A stretch of DNA of 57,064 nucleotides from Clostridiales bacterium (GTDB taxonomy: Bacteria > Bacillota > Clostridia > Saccharofermentanales > Saccharofermentanaceae): NCBI GenBank assembly GCA_017615755.1, contig JAFZZM010000042.1, positions 1 to 57,064 of the forward strand. Direction: 5' to 3'. Below, one piece after another: positions 1 to 10,396 of this stretch. The notes under the pieces were generated by a model that was given only the letters and a program-made list of their open reading frames with translations, did no database searches and was not told the DNA's origin. Positions within the stretch are counted from its first letter, which is position 1. Each line of letters starts with the position of its first letter. A program made the position numbers and the translations under genes.

Positions 1-69
1 GAAGATGAAGCTCTGCTTTTCAGACTGAATCTTTTCGGAACAGTAGAAGAAGTCGATCATATCGGCTAA
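1..69 (+). CDS. 3' end of an unidentified protein (partial)
   Basis: The first 22 codons of the window read open in frame 1 and stop at TAA (67-69), giving a tail that ends in FGTVEEVDHIG. A hairpin and a canonical terminator follow within 80 bases, as expected at the end of a transcription unit, which supports this being a real gene end. Too little is present to name the family. Confidence 0.55.
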   Translation, partial: EDEALLFRLNLFGTVEEVDHIG

Positions 70-90
70 TCCTACTACTAATGAATCTTA

Positions 91-148
91 AAGCGGGATT
101 CCCGCTTGATATGATTTTTCTAAGAGGGCTTCGGCCCTCTTTTTCTTT
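91..148 (+). terminator. Rho-independent terminator
   Basis: An 8-bp stem (122-129 with 134-141) closes a TTCG tetraloop and runs into a T-rich tail (141-148). A second short inverted repeat, AAGCGGGA/TCCCGCTT at 91-107, lies just upstream. Together they end the transcript of the partial gene and isolate the permease gene that follows. Confidence 0.85.
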
Positions 149-182
149 ATACTTTCTTAGTACATTGTGCGTCCAGAAAGAC

Positions 183-188
183 TATAAT
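183..188 (+). promoter_or_regulatory. Putative -10 box for the permease gene
   Basis: A perfect TATAAT lies 32 bases before the ATG at 220 and just after the terminator. No good -35 hexamer is visible at 16-18 bases upstream, so the call rests on the -10 and the position. Confidence 0.4.
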
Positions 189-219
189 GTTCCTATCTAT
201 ATGAGTAGGATGGGTATTC

Positions 220-1476
220 ATGATCAAGGAGATAAAAGTCAATCTTTTTCGCGCATTTAGAATGAAGTCTTTATATATCATTCTGGGTGTGCTCCTTGCT
301 TTTTCAATATTATGTGCTTTTCTTATATTTTTTCTTACCGGTGATATGCTTGGAATCGTGTCGAGCATTTCTCCACAAATAGGGGAACAGGCTGATAAGT
401 ATATTGATCACATGGTTTCTGAAGCTGAGGCTTCGATGTCGATACAAAATGAGGTTTTGTCTCAAGCAGGTTTTTCACCTGAAGAGATTCAAAAAATCAA
501 TTTTATCATGGGAGTCGATCTAAGCGCATATAAGAGCAACTCGATGATAATTGAAGAGAATGAAGCAGAATCTCGAATTCTTGAGGGCGATTATACGATA
601 ATATATTCTGATCCGGAAGTGATTGGATTTGAGATCGATGGTAGTGAATACTATTGTTTTGCCACGGATCTTACTGATCCTACATTTGCTTCCGAACCGA
701 CACATGAGGGTGAAGATGAATGGTATGATTCTCTTTTAGAACCGCCGGAGCCAAATGAATATGTTTATGATGAGGGCCAAGAGCCTTCTGAATACACGCA
801 TACTACAGAACCGGCACAGGAAAAGAGCGTTTGGGAGTTGCTTGGAATCTCTATAGAAGATTATTCTAGTATGATTTCGCCATGGGGGGCGCAGTCGATG
901 ATGTGGTCCGGCGGTCTTTCCGTGTTTTTGATTTGCATCTTCGTTGCTTTATTTGTTGGAGCGGAGTATAAATCCCGTTTCCATATCAATCATTATTCCG
1001 CAAATACATCTTGTCGTATGATCCTGTTCTGCGAGTGGCTTTCTATCAATTTAATCATTTTGATCATACAGACCATCGTTAACCTGTCAACGATCGGATT
1101 TACGTATTTTTTCTGTTCGGATTTCCACGTAGGCGATTTAAAGGATTTCTTCATACGTACTTTATTACTCTATCTTTGTAATGTCGTATTTGCCTCTTTT
1201 TCCTTCATGATTGCCGTGCTGCGACGCGGAAGTGCGATGGCAATTGCGCTTTCTTCGCTTTTGTGCTTTGAAGTGGTCCACTTATTTGTCGAGATTATTT
1301 CTGTTTGGAATTCAACATTAAGAAAATTGTCGATCAACTGGCTATATGAAAGCCTTTTCTCACAGGACTATTTTTCTATGAACTCCTATTTGGCCATGGG
1401 CGGAATCATATTAATTTATCTGCTTGTTTTTGTTGGCACGACACTGACAGTTTCTTCCTATCGGGATGCGTACTAA
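220..1476 (+). CDS. ABC-2-like membrane permease (orphan)
   Basis: A 418-residue membrane protein. One hydrophobic segment lies near residues 17-40. A long acidic, Pro-rich loop follows (about residues 50-215, with many Glu and Asp), then five or so membrane segments to the C-terminus. The layout, with one span, a large outer loop and a membrane bundle including a GAEYKSRFH-like cytoplasmic turn, resembles ABC-2 type exporter permeases, in which the loop faces outside. No ATPase gene is adjacent in the window; a partner could lie upstream. The start is the ATG preceded by AGGATGG. Assignment is by topology only; a polytopic protein of another family is possible. Confidence 0.6.
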   Translation: MIKEIKVNLFRAFRMKSLYIILGVLLAFSILCAFLIFFLTGDMLGIVSSISPQIGEQADKYIDHMVSEAEASMSIQNEVLSQAGFSPEEIQKINFIMGVDLSAYKSNSMIIEENEAESRILEGDYTIIYSDPEVIGFEIDGSEYYCFATDLTDPTFASEPTHEGEDEWYDSLLEPPEPNEYVYDEGQEPSEYTHTTEPAQEKSVWELLGISIEDYSSMISPWGAQSMMWSGGLSVFLICIFVALFVGAEYKSRFHINHYSANTSCRMILFCEWLSINLIILIIQTIVNLSTIGFTYFFCSDFHVGDLKDFFIRTLLLYLCNVVFASFSFMIAVLRRGSAMAIALSSLLCFEVVHLFVEIISVWNSTLRKLSINWLYESLFSQDYFSMNSYLAMGGIILIYLLVFVGTTLTVSSYRDAY

Positions 1477-1490
1477 GAACAGACGAAGTA

Positions 1491-1499
1491 TGTTATAAT
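1491..1499 (+). promoter_or_regulatory. Extended -10 promoter
   Basis: TGTTATAAT is a TGn-TATAAT extended -10 element. It lies just after the permease stop codon and 33 bases before the next ATG. The -35 region, which overlaps the permease stop codon, is poor, as often happens with extended -10 promoters. It probably drives the unknown gene at 1532 and the activase behind it. Confidence 0.5.
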
Positions 1500-1531
1500 A
1501 TTGTCCACGAAATTTATTGCTTGGAGATTTT

Positions 1532-2278
1532 ATGATCAACTATCTGTATAATTCCAGGGATATTGCTGCGTACTTTAAGTGGGCCGGAGTCTCTTCCCAT
1601 CAGGAAAAAGAGTATCTGCACTACATTTTTATGATTGGTTCGGAAATTCTGGCAAAACCGCTTACAAAAGAGTATGAAACCTTTGAAACTGCGGTATATA
1701 GGGATCTTTATTATCTTTGGTCGGAGGGCTTTGAAAACGAGTTTTCCGATATAGCCACCATTGCGCCTAAGGGATCCGTTTCTCTTATCTGTGATCAGGA
1801 TTTTATCTGCCTGGAGTCATATATGAAGCTTCTTGCGCTTCATTTGATTTTTTCGCGCAATCTTCCTTATGTTCATGTGAATTTCAACGGTTTGATGCTT
1901 CCTCTTGGATTGAAGGGTGAGTTTACCGATTACGAAAGAAATGTGGCAGTAGCTTGTGAGACACTGCATCTCGTGACCAGAGATGTTTTCGGGAAACCGT
2001 TTGATCTCAATCTGGGTATTCCGGATGAAGTGCTTTGCCTTTCGTTAGAGCCTTCATTCAGGCAGTCTTTATCTGCTCATGATGATTTCCGCAAGCGTTT
2101 CATAAAGCACGCGGCGTCAAGACTTGCTGAACTGAAGCTCACTTCCAAGGCGATCCACGATAAGGAAGAAAAGAAGAAAGAGCGGAGCCTGAAGAGAAAA
2201 CTGGCCAGAGAGAAGGCCGCACAGGCGCAAAAAGGAAAAAGAAAAACGGAGAAAAAGGAAACCAAAACAAAGGGATAA
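1532..2278 (+). CDS. Unknown cytoplasmic protein with Lys/Arg-rich tail
   Basis: A protein of 248 residues that I do not recognise. The body (about residues 1-205) is a mixed globular sequence with several aromatic-rich stretches and no membrane segment or signal peptide. The last 40 or so residues are almost entirely Lys, Glu, Arg, Ala and Gln, a highly charged and probably helical or disordered tail that could bind nucleic acid, ribosomes or an acidic partner. An upstream TTG at 1517 is in frame, but the ATG at 1532 has GGAG six bases before it and is the better start. The activase gene begins five bases after its stop, so the two are probably co-transcribed. Confidence 0.65.
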   Translation: MINYLYNSRDIAAYFKWAGVSSHQEKEYLHYIFMIGSEILAKPLTKEYETFETAVYRDLYYLWSEGFENEFSDIATIAPKGSVSLICDQDFICLESYMKLLALHLIFSRNLPYVHVNFNGLMLPLGLKGEFTDYERNVAVACETLHLVTRDVFGKPFDLNLGIPDEVLCLSLEPSFRQSLSAHDDFRKRFIKHAASRLAELKLTSKAIHDKEEKKKERSLKRKLAREKAAQAQKGKRKTEKKETKTKG

Positions 2279-2283
2279 GTGGT

Positions 2284-5200
2284 ATGGAAAAAACATTGAA
2301 TATGGGACTGGACATCGGTTCCACTACCATAAAGATCGTCCTTACTGAGGATGAGAAGATAGTATATCAGGAGTACAGGAGACACCATTCGGATATTGCC
2401 GGCGAGCTCCTGGGTGCTTTTGAAGAAGTAAATAAGAAATTTCCGGGTTTGAAGTCCAGAGTTCAGATCACGGGTTCCGGCGGACTTTCTGTTGCGAAGT
2501 GGCTGGGACTTGATTTTGTTCAGGAAGTCATTGCTGAAACTGTTGCGATCTCCAAGTACCACCCGGAGACCGATGTTATTATCGAACTTGGCGGTGAGGA
2601 TGCGAAGATCACATACCTGCATCCGGTACCGGAACAGAGAATGAATGGAACATGTGCAGGTGGAACAGGTGCTTTTATCGACCAGATGGCGACACTGCTC
2701 CGTACTGATGCAGACGGCCTTAATGAGTTAGCCAAGTCATATACGACATTATATACAATTGCGTCCCGATGCGGTGTTTTTGCGAAGAGTGACCTTCAGC
2801 CGTTGATCAATGAAGGCGCGGCCAAAGAGGACCTTGCGGCTTCTATCTTCCAGGCAGTAGTTAATCAGACGATTGCAGGTCTTGCCTGTGGACGCCCGAT
2901 CCGTGGACATATTGCATTTCTCGGTGGTCCTTTGTACTTTAACTCCGAGCTTAGAAAGGCTTTCGAGAGAACACTTGAAGATCAGGTCAAGTCGTTCTGG
3001 ATCCCGGATAATGCGCAGATCTACGTGGCTCTTGGTGCTGCTCTGGGGGCGAAGGGAAAAGAAGTGCTCCTTTCCGATCTGATCGCATCTTTCGCTTCAA
3101 AAGAAGGTTTTGAACCAGATATTAAGCGTATCGCACCTTTGTTTGCAGATGCCAGGGAGAAAGAGCTTTTTGATGAGAGACATCAGCGTGCTACACTCGA
3201 TCTTTACCAGCTGCCAAAGCAGAAGGGCCCGTGCTACCTCGGAATCGATGCCGGAAGTACAACGACCAAGGCCGTTCTGATCAATGAGGAAGGGCAGATG
3301 GTCTATACCTATTACGCAAGTAATCAGGGTAATCCGGTCAAGAGTGCCGTCAATATCGTGAAGCAGTTATATGAGCAGATGCCGCCGGAGATGTATATCG
3401 CGAACAGCTGTGTGACCGGTTATGGTGAGAATATCATTCGTGCCGCACTGGGCGTGGATCTCGGTGAGATCGAGACGATGGCGCATTTCCAGTCTGCCAA
3501 GTATTTCTGCCCGGATGTTGATTTTATCATCGATATCGGCGGACAGGATATGAAGTGTATGAAGATCCGAAACGGTGTTATCGACTCGATCATGCTTAAC
3601 GAAGCTTGCTCTTCGGGTTGTGGATCCTTTATCCAGACATTTGCTGAAAACCTGAACATGGATGCGCATACTTTCTCTCTGGAAGCTCTGTCGGCAACTA
3701 ATCCTGTCGATCTGGGTACCAGATGTACCGTATTCATGAACTCCAAGGTAAAGCAAGCCCAGAAGGAAGGCGCTACGGTAGGTGATATTTCCGCAGGTCT
3801 TTCCTATTCTGTTGTACGTAATGCTCTTTATAAAGTAATTAAGATCCGTGATACGCAGGAACTGGGAAAGAAGATCGTCGTACAGGGCGGTACTTTCTTG
3901 AATGACGCTATCCTGCGCTGTTTCGAGCTGATCTCCGGTCGTGAGGTAATAAGACCGAACGTAGCCGGATTGATGGGTGCTTTTGGAGCGGCGATCATTG
4001 CCAAGAAGCGTATGCCGAAGGATCAGAAAGTATCCGGACTTTTGGGTCTTGAGGAATTGAACAGATTCGAGATGACGACAGAAATGGCGACGTGCCCTCT
4101 CTGTACGAACCACTGTAAACTGACGATCTCCACATTCTCTAACGGTGAGAGATTCATTTCCGGTAACCGTTGCGAACGTGGTGAGGGAAAAGAGAAGGCG
4201 AAGGAGACGCTTCCGAACCTGATCGCATACAAATATGCACGTACTTTCCGTTACAAGCCGCTTGCTAAGGATAAGGCGCCGAGAGGTGAGATCGGTATCC
4301 CGAGAGCCTTGAATATGTATGAGAATTATCCGTTCTGGTTTACGGTGCTGACAGAACTCGGTTTCTCGGTAGTGATCTCTCCAAGATCGAATCATGCGCT
4401 TTTTGAGAAGGGTATGGATTCCATTCCGTCCGAGAGTGTATGCTATCCGGCAAAACTTGTTCATGGACATATTGAGAGCCTTATCGAAAAGGGGATCAAG
4501 ACGATCTTCTATCCGGATATTCCGTACGAGCGTCAGGAGAATAAGAACTCCGGCAATCACTTTAACTGTCCGATCGTTGCTTCCTACCCGGAAGTTATCC
4601 GGAACAACCTTGAGAATATCCAGGATAAGGGCATCAAGTATCTGAACCCGTTCCTGCCGCTGGATAATGACGATGCTCTTGCAGAACAGCTGGCTATTGC
4701 TTTTTCTGAGTTCGGAGTCACGAAAGCGGAGGCAGAGAAGGCCGTAGCTGCAGGCAACAAAGAATATGACGACTATAAGGCGGATATCAGAAAGAAGGGT
4801 CAGGAAGTCATCGAAGACCTCGAAAGAACGGGACAAAAAGGTATCGTTCTTTCCGGACGTCCGTATCATACCGACCCGGAGATCCACCATGGTATTCCTG
4901 AGATGATCAATTCTCTCGGCCTTGCCGTACTTAGTGAAGACAGCGTGGCAGTTCCCGGCAGACTGGAACGACCGATCCGTGTTATTGACCAGTGGATGTA
5001 CCATACCCGTCTTTATGAAGCGGCGGCGTATGTAGCCACGAATGATAATCTCGAACTGGTCCAGCTGACTTCTTTCGGTTGCGGTCTCGATGCCGTCACC
5101 TCCGATCAGGTGCAGGAGATCCTGGAGTCCCAGGGTAAGCTGTATACACTTCTTAAGATCGATGAGGTCAGCAATCTTGGAGCTGCCCGTATCCGTATGC

Positions 5201-6678
5201 GTTCTTTGAAAGTGGCTATGGATGAGAGAGAAGCGGCAAGAAAAGAAGGAACCATGCCGAAGCGTGAGAGAAAATCCTACACGATCAAGCGAGTTCCTTT
5301 TACCGAAGAGCATAAGAAACGCCATACGATCCTTGCGCCGCAGATGGCACCGATCGAATTCGAGTTCGTCGAGGCGGTATTCCACCATCACGGATATAAG
5401 CTGAAAGTACTGAAAGAAGCGACACAGGAAGACATTGAGTGTGGTCTGCGTTTCGTCAATAACGATGCATGTTTCCCGACAGTCATCGTAGTCGGTCAGA
5501 TGGTCAATGCCATCTTGTCCGGTGAAGTGGATCGTGATAATACAACCGTTCTCATAACACAGACCGGTGGTGGCTGTCGTGCTACGAACTATGTTGCTTT
5601 CTTGCGAAAAGCACTTCGTGAAGCCGGTTTTGGTGATATTCCGGTCATTGCGCTTTCCGTACAGCAGTTTGAGAAGAACCCGGGCTTTAAGCCTACATTG
5701 CCGTTTATCAATAGTGCGCTTCGTGCTATCTGCTATGGTGATATGTTACAGACTCTGCTCCTGCGCGTACGTCCGTATGAAAAGATCAAGGGGTCGGCCA
5801 ATGCTCTGTATCAGTTCTGGAACCGTTGCGGCAAACTCTTCTTCAATCCGAAGGAAAAGTTTGAAGATATCACGACAGAATACATCATGGCTGAAGCATG
5901 TAAGAATACACCTCTTACTGATGAAGAGAAGAAAGCAGTGGAAGACCTCCTGAAAGAACTGCATTGCAGCAAGGTCGGCCGTCCGGGTTCTTATCGCCGC
6001 ATGATCGATGCGACCATCGATACTTTCGATAAGTTCCCGATGCTGGATATCCCGAGAAAACCTCGTGTCGGTCTGGTAGGTGAGATCCTGGTCAAGTTCC
6101 AGCCTGACGCCAATAACCATGCCGTCGATGTTGTGGAACAGGAAGGTTGCGAAGCCGTTGTACCGGGACTCCTTGACTTCTTCCTTTACTGCACGATGGG
6201 ACCTGTATGGGCGGCGGAACACCTTGGCCGAAGCAAGAAAGAAGCATGGTTGTCGAACCGTGGAATCGATCTGCTTCAGTCGTATCGCCGCCACATCGTG
6301 AAGCGTATGGAGCAGACCGGAAAGTTTCAACTCCCGCAGAGTATCCGTCACATGGCAAAGAAAGCAGAGAATGTTCTCTCCTGCGGTAATAACAACGGTG
6401 AGGGCTGGTTCCTGACCGCCGAGATGATCGAGCTGATCGAGAGCGGTGTGCCGAATATCATCTGTGCACAGCCGTTTGCCTGCCTGCCGAACCATGTAAC
6501 CGGTAAGGGCATGATCAAGGAACTTCGAAGACAGTATCCTGAATCCAATATCATTCCGATCGACTACGATCCGGGTGCCAGTGAAGCGAACCAGTTGAAC
6601 CGTATCAAACTCATGGTCAGCACGGCGCATTACCGCGAAGAGATGAAGAGACAGGAAGCTGAGAAGAACAACAAGTAA
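2284..6678 (+). CDS. Giant acyl-CoA dehydratase activase-related protein
   Basis: A 1464-residue multidomain protein. Two BadF/BadG/BcrA/BcrD-type ASKHA ATPase domains sit in tandem: phosphate loops [11 protein letters not shown] (residues 7-17) and [11 protein letters not shown] (about 319-329), each followed by a Cys motif ([18 protein letters not shown]) of the kind that bridges a 4Fe-4S cluster. After them comes a DUF2229-like region starting with a Cys cluster (CPLCTNHC near residue 602), then a C-terminal part related to 2-hydroxyacyl-CoA dehydratase subunits. Activases of this group use ATP to inject a low-potential electron into radical dehydratases or similar metalloenzymes. This long fused form is common in Clostridia, but its substrate is not established. 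No dehydratase alpha/beta genes are adjacent. The start ATG follows the previous gene by five bases. Confidence 0.88.
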   Translation: MEKTLNMGLDIGSTTIKIVLTEDEKIVYQEYRRHHSDIAGELLGAFEEVNKKFPGLKSRVQITGSGGLSVAKWLGLDFVQEVIAETVAISKYHPETDVIIELGGEDAKITYLHPVPEQRMNGTCAGGTGAFIDQMATLLRTDADGLNELAKSYTTLYTIASRCGVFAKSDLQPLINEGAAKEDLAASIFQAVVNQTIAGLACGRPIRGHIAFLGGPLYFNSELRKAFERTLEDQVKSFWIPDNAQIYVALGAALGAKGKEVLLSDLIASFASKEGFEPDIKRIAPLFADAREKELFDERHQRATLDLYQLPKQKGPCYLGIDAGSTTTKAVLINEEGQMVYTYYASNQGNPVKSAVNIVKQLYEQMPPEMYIANSCVTGYGENIIRAALGVDLGEIETMAHFQSAKYFCPDVDFIIDIGGQDMKCMKIRNGVIDSIMLNEACSSGCGSFIQTFAENLNMDAHTFSLEALSATNPVDLGTRCTVFMNSKVKQAQKEGATVGDISAGLSYSVVRNALYKVIKIRDTQELGKKIVVQGGTFLNDAILRCFELISGREVIRPNVAGLMGAFGAAIIAKKRMPKDQKVSGLLGLEELNRFEMTTEMATCPLCTNHCKLTISTFSNGERFISGNRCERGEGKEKAKETLPNLIAYKYARTFRYKPLAKDKAPRGEIGIPRALNMYENYPFWFTVLTELGFSVVISPRSNHALFEKGMDSIPSESVCYPAKLVHGHIESLIEKGIKTIFYPDIPYERQENKNSGNHFNCPIVASYPEVIRNNLENIQDKGIKYLNPFLPLDNDDALAEQLAIAFSEFGVTKAEAEKAVAAGNKEYDDYKADIRKKGQEVIEDLERTGQKGIVLSGRPYHTDPEIHHGIPEMINSLGLAVLSEDSVAVPGRLERPIRVIDQWMYHTRLYEAAAYVATNDNLELVQLTSFGCGLDAVTSDQVQEILESQGKLYTLLKIDEVSNLGAARIRMRSLKVAMDEREAARKEGTMPKRERKSYTIKRVPFTEEHKKRHTILAPQMAPIEFEFVEAVFHHHGYKLKVLKEATQEDIECGLRFVNNDACFPTVIVVGQMVNAILSGEVDRDNTTVLITQTGGGCRATNYVAFLRKALREAGFGDIPVIALSVQQFEKNPGFKPTLPFINSALRAICYGDMLQTLLLRVRPYEKIKGSANALYQFWNRCGKLFFNPKEKFEDITTEYIMAEACKNTPLTDEEKKAVEDLLKELHCSKVGRPGSYRRMIDATIDTFDKFPMLDIPRKPRVGLVGEILVKFQPDANNHAVDVVEQEGCEAVVPGLLDFFLYCTMGPVWAAEHLGRSKKEAWLSNRGIDLLQSYRRHIVKRMEQTGKFQLPQSIRHMAKKAENVLSCGNNNGEGWFLTAEMIELIESGVPNIICAQPFACLPNHVTGKGMIKELRRQYPESNIIPIDYDPGASEANQLNRIKLMVSTAHYREEMKRQEAEKNNK

Positions 6679-6695
6679 TTGACGGGAGAAAAGAT

Positions 6696-9467
6696 ATGTC
6701 GGAAGCCAAGCGTATACTTCTGGTAGATGGAAACAGTATCATTAACCGATCCTATTACGCCACAGCAGGGCGCAATAACCTGACGGCTCCTGACGGTACG
6801 CCTACCGGTGCGGTAAACATCTATCTCAATACGCTTGCCAAGTACATGGGCGAAGTCGAACCGACTCATACCTGTACTCTTTTCGATCTGAAAGCGCCGA
6901 CTTTCCGTCATAAGGCTTATTCAGAATACAAGGGCACAAGAAAGGGCATGCCGGACGATCTGGCGGCCCAGATGCCTGTTTTGAAAGAAGTGCTGGATGC
7001 GATGGGCTTTCCTCGTTATGAGCAGGAAGGCCTGGAAGCTGATGACCTGATCGGAACGCTGAAAACCATGGCCGTAAAAGACGGATTTGAAGTCTTTATC
7101 CTTAGTGGTGATAAAGATGATTTCCAGCTGATCGATGAACATACGAAAGTGATCATGCCGGTGACCAAGAAAGACGGAAGCGGCACCGATTACTACGATG
7201 AAGCGCTTTTTACGGAGAGATACGGCATCGCATCTTCTGACTTTGTTACGGCAAAAGCACTTATGGGCGACAGCAGTGACAATATTCCGGGTGTCAAGGG
7301 TATCGGGGAGAAGGGCGCGATGGACCTCGTGAGAAAGTACGGCACGCTCGATAATCTCTACGAACACGTCGATGAATTAAGTGCCAAACTCAAAGAAAAA
7401 CTTGTTAACGATAAAGACAATGCATATATGTCCCTGATGCTTTCCAGGATCGTCACGGATGCTGAACTTGATGTGACACTGGATCAGCTTGTACGCAAGC
7501 CGATGGATATGCAGAAGGCAGCGTCCTGTTTCTATAAGTACGGCTTCCGAAGCCAGATGAAGAAATGGGAGATCGACGAAAATGCGGCGACTTCTGCCAT
7601 GCCGGAAGTGGAAGAAAACGAGGATGAAGAGAAGTATCCGAAGCTTTCCGGAAAGAAACCCGAAATCATTCTGAATATGGATGTGAAGACTGCTTTGGAA
7701 TCGATCCTTCCGAAGATTTCTTCAGATAATGTTGTAGCTCTTGATCTTCAGGAGATCCATGTTCCTGTTCTTGCTCTTTCTGTTGCACCGGATCAGGTAT
7801 ATTTCTGGTCGAGGATCGAGGATCAGACACAGGTGATCACCGGTCTTTACGAGGCGGGGATCGGAAAGTCGAAACAGAATGCTCCGGTTACATATCGCAC
7901 TAAGGAACATTTCAAGAAGTGTTCTGAAGGACTTCCTTTTGATGAGGTATTTGATGTTGAGATCGCCGGATATGTCCTGAACGCAATCGAGGGCGCAGAT
8001 CCTTCATTTGAGATGCTCGTGGAGCACTCCAGCAAACGTCCTTTCCCGATCCTTGAAGGATATGGCGAGGATAAAGAAGACGGAAAGAAAAAAGACCGTC
8101 AGCAGGATCTTTTCTCACTGCTTGCGGCACCGGATGAATCCGAAAAAGAGGTAAAGGAAGACGATCTTCTTGATTTTGCGTATCAGCTTCTTCTGGTGCG
8201 CTGGATCTCGTGTTTCCAGAAGGCCGATATTTCCGCACAGGGAATCGAGAAGCTGATCTATGAGATCGAGATGCCCTTGGTCATGATTCTGGACAGAATG
8301 GAAAGGATCGGCATTCTCGTTGATGTTTCGCAGATCGATACGCTGCATGAAGAATTTGATAAACGTCTTGCCGAACTGGAGAAAGAGATCTATGACCTCT
8401 CGGGAGAAGAGTTTACTATCCTGTCCACAAAACAACTCGGGCAAGTGCTTTTTGATAAGTTGAAACTGCCTTCAGGTAAGAAATTGAAGAGCGGCGGATA
8501 TTCCACGAATTCCGAAGAACTGGAAAGACTTCGTGATAAGCACCCGATCGTAGATAAGGTACTGGAATACCGTCAGATCCAGAAACTGGATTCAACGTTT
8601 GTTCTGGGCCTGAAGAAGAGTATCTCGGAGAAAGATGGTCGTGTCCACACGACGTTCAGTCAGGCGATGACGAATACAGGACGTCTTTCTTCGTCTGATC
8701 CGAACCTGCAGAATATTCCGATCCGTACGGACCTTGGAGGTCTGATCCGTCGTGCGTTTGTGGCTAAAGACGGATATGTTCTGATCGATGCGGACTATTC
8801 ACAGATCGAACTTCGCCTTCTTGCGGCTATTTCCCACGATGAAGAAATGATCGCCGCTTTTAAGGAAGGCAGAGATATCCATACGAAGACTGCCTGCGGT
8901 ATTTTCGGTGTTCCGCCTGAGATGATCAATCCTGGAATGCGTGCCGCGGCGAAACGCGTGAACTTCAGTATCGTTTACGGTGTCAGCGATTACGGTTTGT
9001 CCCAGGATCTGGGGATCAGCGTTTATGAAGCGCACCGCTATATCGAAGAATACTATCGTCAATTCCCGACGATCAAGCCGTGTCTTGATGGATTTAAGGC
9101 AGAGGGTCATGAGAAAGGCTATGTTTCCACGCTCTTCGGCCGTCGCCGTATCCTGAAAGAACTGACTTCGGCGAATCACAATATCCGGAGTTTCGGTGAA
9201 CGTGCTGCCATGAATACGCCTATACAGGGCACGGCGGCAGATATTATCAAACTTGCGATGAACCGCGCTGCCGCGGCGCTTTCCGAGGCGGGACTTGATG
9301 CCCGTCTGATCCTTCAGGTCCACGACGAACTGATCGTAGAGGCAAAAGAAGAGATCGCGGAACAGGCTTCCAAGATTCTACAGGAAGCCATGGAAAACGT
9401 GGTGCAGCTTGACGTACCGCTTCTGGCGGAAGCACGGACCGGGAAATGCTGGGCGGAAGCGCACTGA
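6696..9467 (+). CDS. polA: DNA polymerase I
   Basis: A 923-residue family A polymerase for Okazaki fragment processing and repair. The N-terminal third is the 5' nuclease (LLVDGNSIINRSYYA at the start; GLEADDLIGTL; GVKGIGEKGA). The central 3'-5' exonuclease fold appears degenerate: the expected DxE site reads LDLQE and the distal Tyr/Asp motif is missing, as in several Bacillota PolA. The polymerase domain is intact: motif A DADYSQIELR with Asp700, motif B RAAAKRVNFSIVYG, and motif C QVHDELIVE with Asp877. The ATG is preceded by GGGAGAA, 17 bases after the activase gene. coaE follows 18 bases downstream, so the genes probably form one transcript. Confidence 0.97.
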   Translation: MSEAKRILLVDGNSIINRSYYATAGRNNLTAPDGTPTGAVNIYLNTLAKYMGEVEPTHTCTLFDLKAPTFRHKAYSEYKGTRKGMPDDLAAQMPVLKEVLDAMGFPRYEQEGLEADDLIGTLKTMAVKDGFEVFILSGDKDDFQLIDEHTKVIMPVTKKDGSGTDYYDEALFTERYGIASSDFVTAKALMGDSSDNIPGVKGIGEKGAMDLVRKYGTLDNLYEHVDELSAKLKEKLVNDKDNAYMSLMLSRIVTDAELDVTLDQLVRKPMDMQKAASCFYKYGFRSQMKKWEIDENAATSAMPEVEENEDEEKYPKLSGKKPEIILNMDVKTALESILPKISSDNVVALDLQEIHVPVLALSVAPDQVYFWSRIEDQTQVITGLYEAGIGKSKQNAPVTYRTKEHFKKCSEGLPFDEVFDVEIAGYVLNAIEGADPSFEMLVEHSSKRPFPILEGYGEDKEDGKKKDRQQDLFSLLAAPDESEKEVKEDDLLDFAYQLLLVRWISCFQKADISAQGIEKLIYEIEMPLVMILDRMERIGILVDVSQIDTLHEEFDKRLAELEKEIYDLSGEEFTILSTKQLGQVLFDKLKLPSGKKLKSGGYSTNSEELERLRDKHPIVDKVLEYRQIQKLDSTFVLGLKKSISEKDGRVHTTFSQAMTNTGRLSSSDPNLQNIPIRTDLGGLIRRAFVAKDGYVLIDADYSQIELRLLAAISHDEEMIAAFKEGRDIHTKTACGIFGVPPEMINPGMRAAAKRVNFSIVYGVSDYGLSQDLGISVYEAHRYIEEYYRQFPTIKPCLDGFKAEGHEKGYVSTLFGRRRILKELTSANHNIRSFGERAAMNTPIQGTAADIIKLAMNRAAAALSEAGLDARLILQVHDELIVEAKEEIAEQASKILQEAMENVVQLDVPLLAEARTGKCWAEAH

Positions 9468-9485
9468 TAAAGTAAGGAGCAGAAA

Positions 9486-10094
9486 ATGTTTGTTTTAGGT
9501 ATAACTGGTGGCATCGGATGTGGCAAAAGCACTGTCTCGGGGTATTTCCGTGATCGGAATGTGCGTGTTCTTGACGCCGATGAGATCTCCAGACAGGTGA
9601 CGGATGTCGGTGGCGTGGCACTTCCTGAGATCGCAGAACTTCTGGGTGCACGTGCAATCAATTCCCATGGAGCGCTGAACCGTAAATATGTTGCTTCACT
9701 TGTGTTTTCCGAAAAGAAGAAACTGGACAAGCTATCGGCGATCATTCATAAATATGTGCTATCTACGATTGCTGATGAAATCGTCAAGGAAGCGGAGAAG
9801 AAGACAAAACTGATCGTTCTGGATGTCCCGATCCCGGTAAAGCACGGCTTTGTTGATGTCTGCAATCAGATATGGGTCGTAAGTACAAGAGATGACATTC
9901 GTCTCGACCGCCTGGAGCGTCGTGGGATGAACCGTGACGACGCGAAAAAACGCATGGCCATGCAGATGACACGCGAAGAATATGAGGAACTGGGCGATGT
10001 GGTGCTCGTGAATGACGGCACGATCGAAGAACTTACCGAGCAGATCGAGGAGGCCGTGAAAAAAGAACTGAATGAGAGAGGTATCCGTTTATGA
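9486..10094 (+). CDS. coaE: Dephospho-CoA kinase
   Basis: A 202-residue P-loop kinase that phosphorylates the ribose 3'-hydroxyl of dephospho-CoA, the last step of coenzyme A synthesis. The P-loop GITGGIGCGKST is at residues 5-16. DADEISRQV (nucleotide/CoA binding) and the RLERRGMNRDDAKKRM lid region are present. The length is normal for the family. It directly follows polA, a pairing seen in many Bacillota, and its stop overlaps the next start (ATGA). Confidence 0.96.
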   Translation: MFVLGITGGIGCGKSTVSGYFRDRNVRVLDADEISRQVTDVGGVALPEIAELLGARAINSHGALNRKYVASLVFSEKKKLDKLSAIIHKYVLSTIADEIVKEAEKKTKLIVLDVPIPVKHGFVDVCNQIWVVSTRDDIRLDRLERRGMNRDDAKKRMAMQMTREEYEELGDVVLVNDGTIEELTEQIEEAVKKELNERGIRL

Positions 10095-10381
10095 ATGCGA
10101 AAGTGATCATTTCTCTTTGCTTTTTGGTTATCTCAATCGTCATAACGGTACTCTGTTTTACGGTATTGCGTAAGAAAAAGTACGGCAAATTTGTCGGGGC
10201 ATCGTCTGCTGCGTATGCGTCCGGCTGTTTTTTTATCTTCATGCTGGCATTACTTAAAGAGAATGCACCTTTGATCTTTGTTATCCTCGCGGATAGTCTG
10301 GTCACGGGTGTTTTTGTTTTTACGGCTGTTATGCTGATCTTAGTCAGCACTAAGATCGTGGAGGGCGATAAACCTTCCTGA
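10091..10381 (+). CDS. Small three-span membrane protein
   Basis: A 96-residue protein overlapping coaE by four bases (ATGA), so translationally coupled. It is almost wholly hydrophobic, with three predicted spans near residues 5-25, 36-55 and 62-85, and a basic RKKKYGK turn after the first. I do not recognise the family. The ABC exporter gene starts 15 bases after it, so it might accompany that transporter, but nothing in the sequence proves this. Confidence 0.7.
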   Translation: MNAKVIISLCFLVISIVITVLCFTVLRKKKYGKFVGASSAAYASGCFFIFMLALLKENAPLIFVILADSLVTGVFVFTAVMLILVSTKIVEGDKPS

Positions 10382-10396
10382 AAGTGAGGGGTTTGT

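Noticed and set aside
3367..5391. A 674-codon open frame on the minus strand inside the activase gene
   Set aside because: It is antisense to a clear, conserved gene, has no ribosome site and no recognisable domain. Such long shadows come from the codon bias of the real gene.
5746..6630. A 294-codon minus-strand frame at the end of the activase gene
   Set aside because: It is antisense to conserved coding sequence with no start signal or domain.
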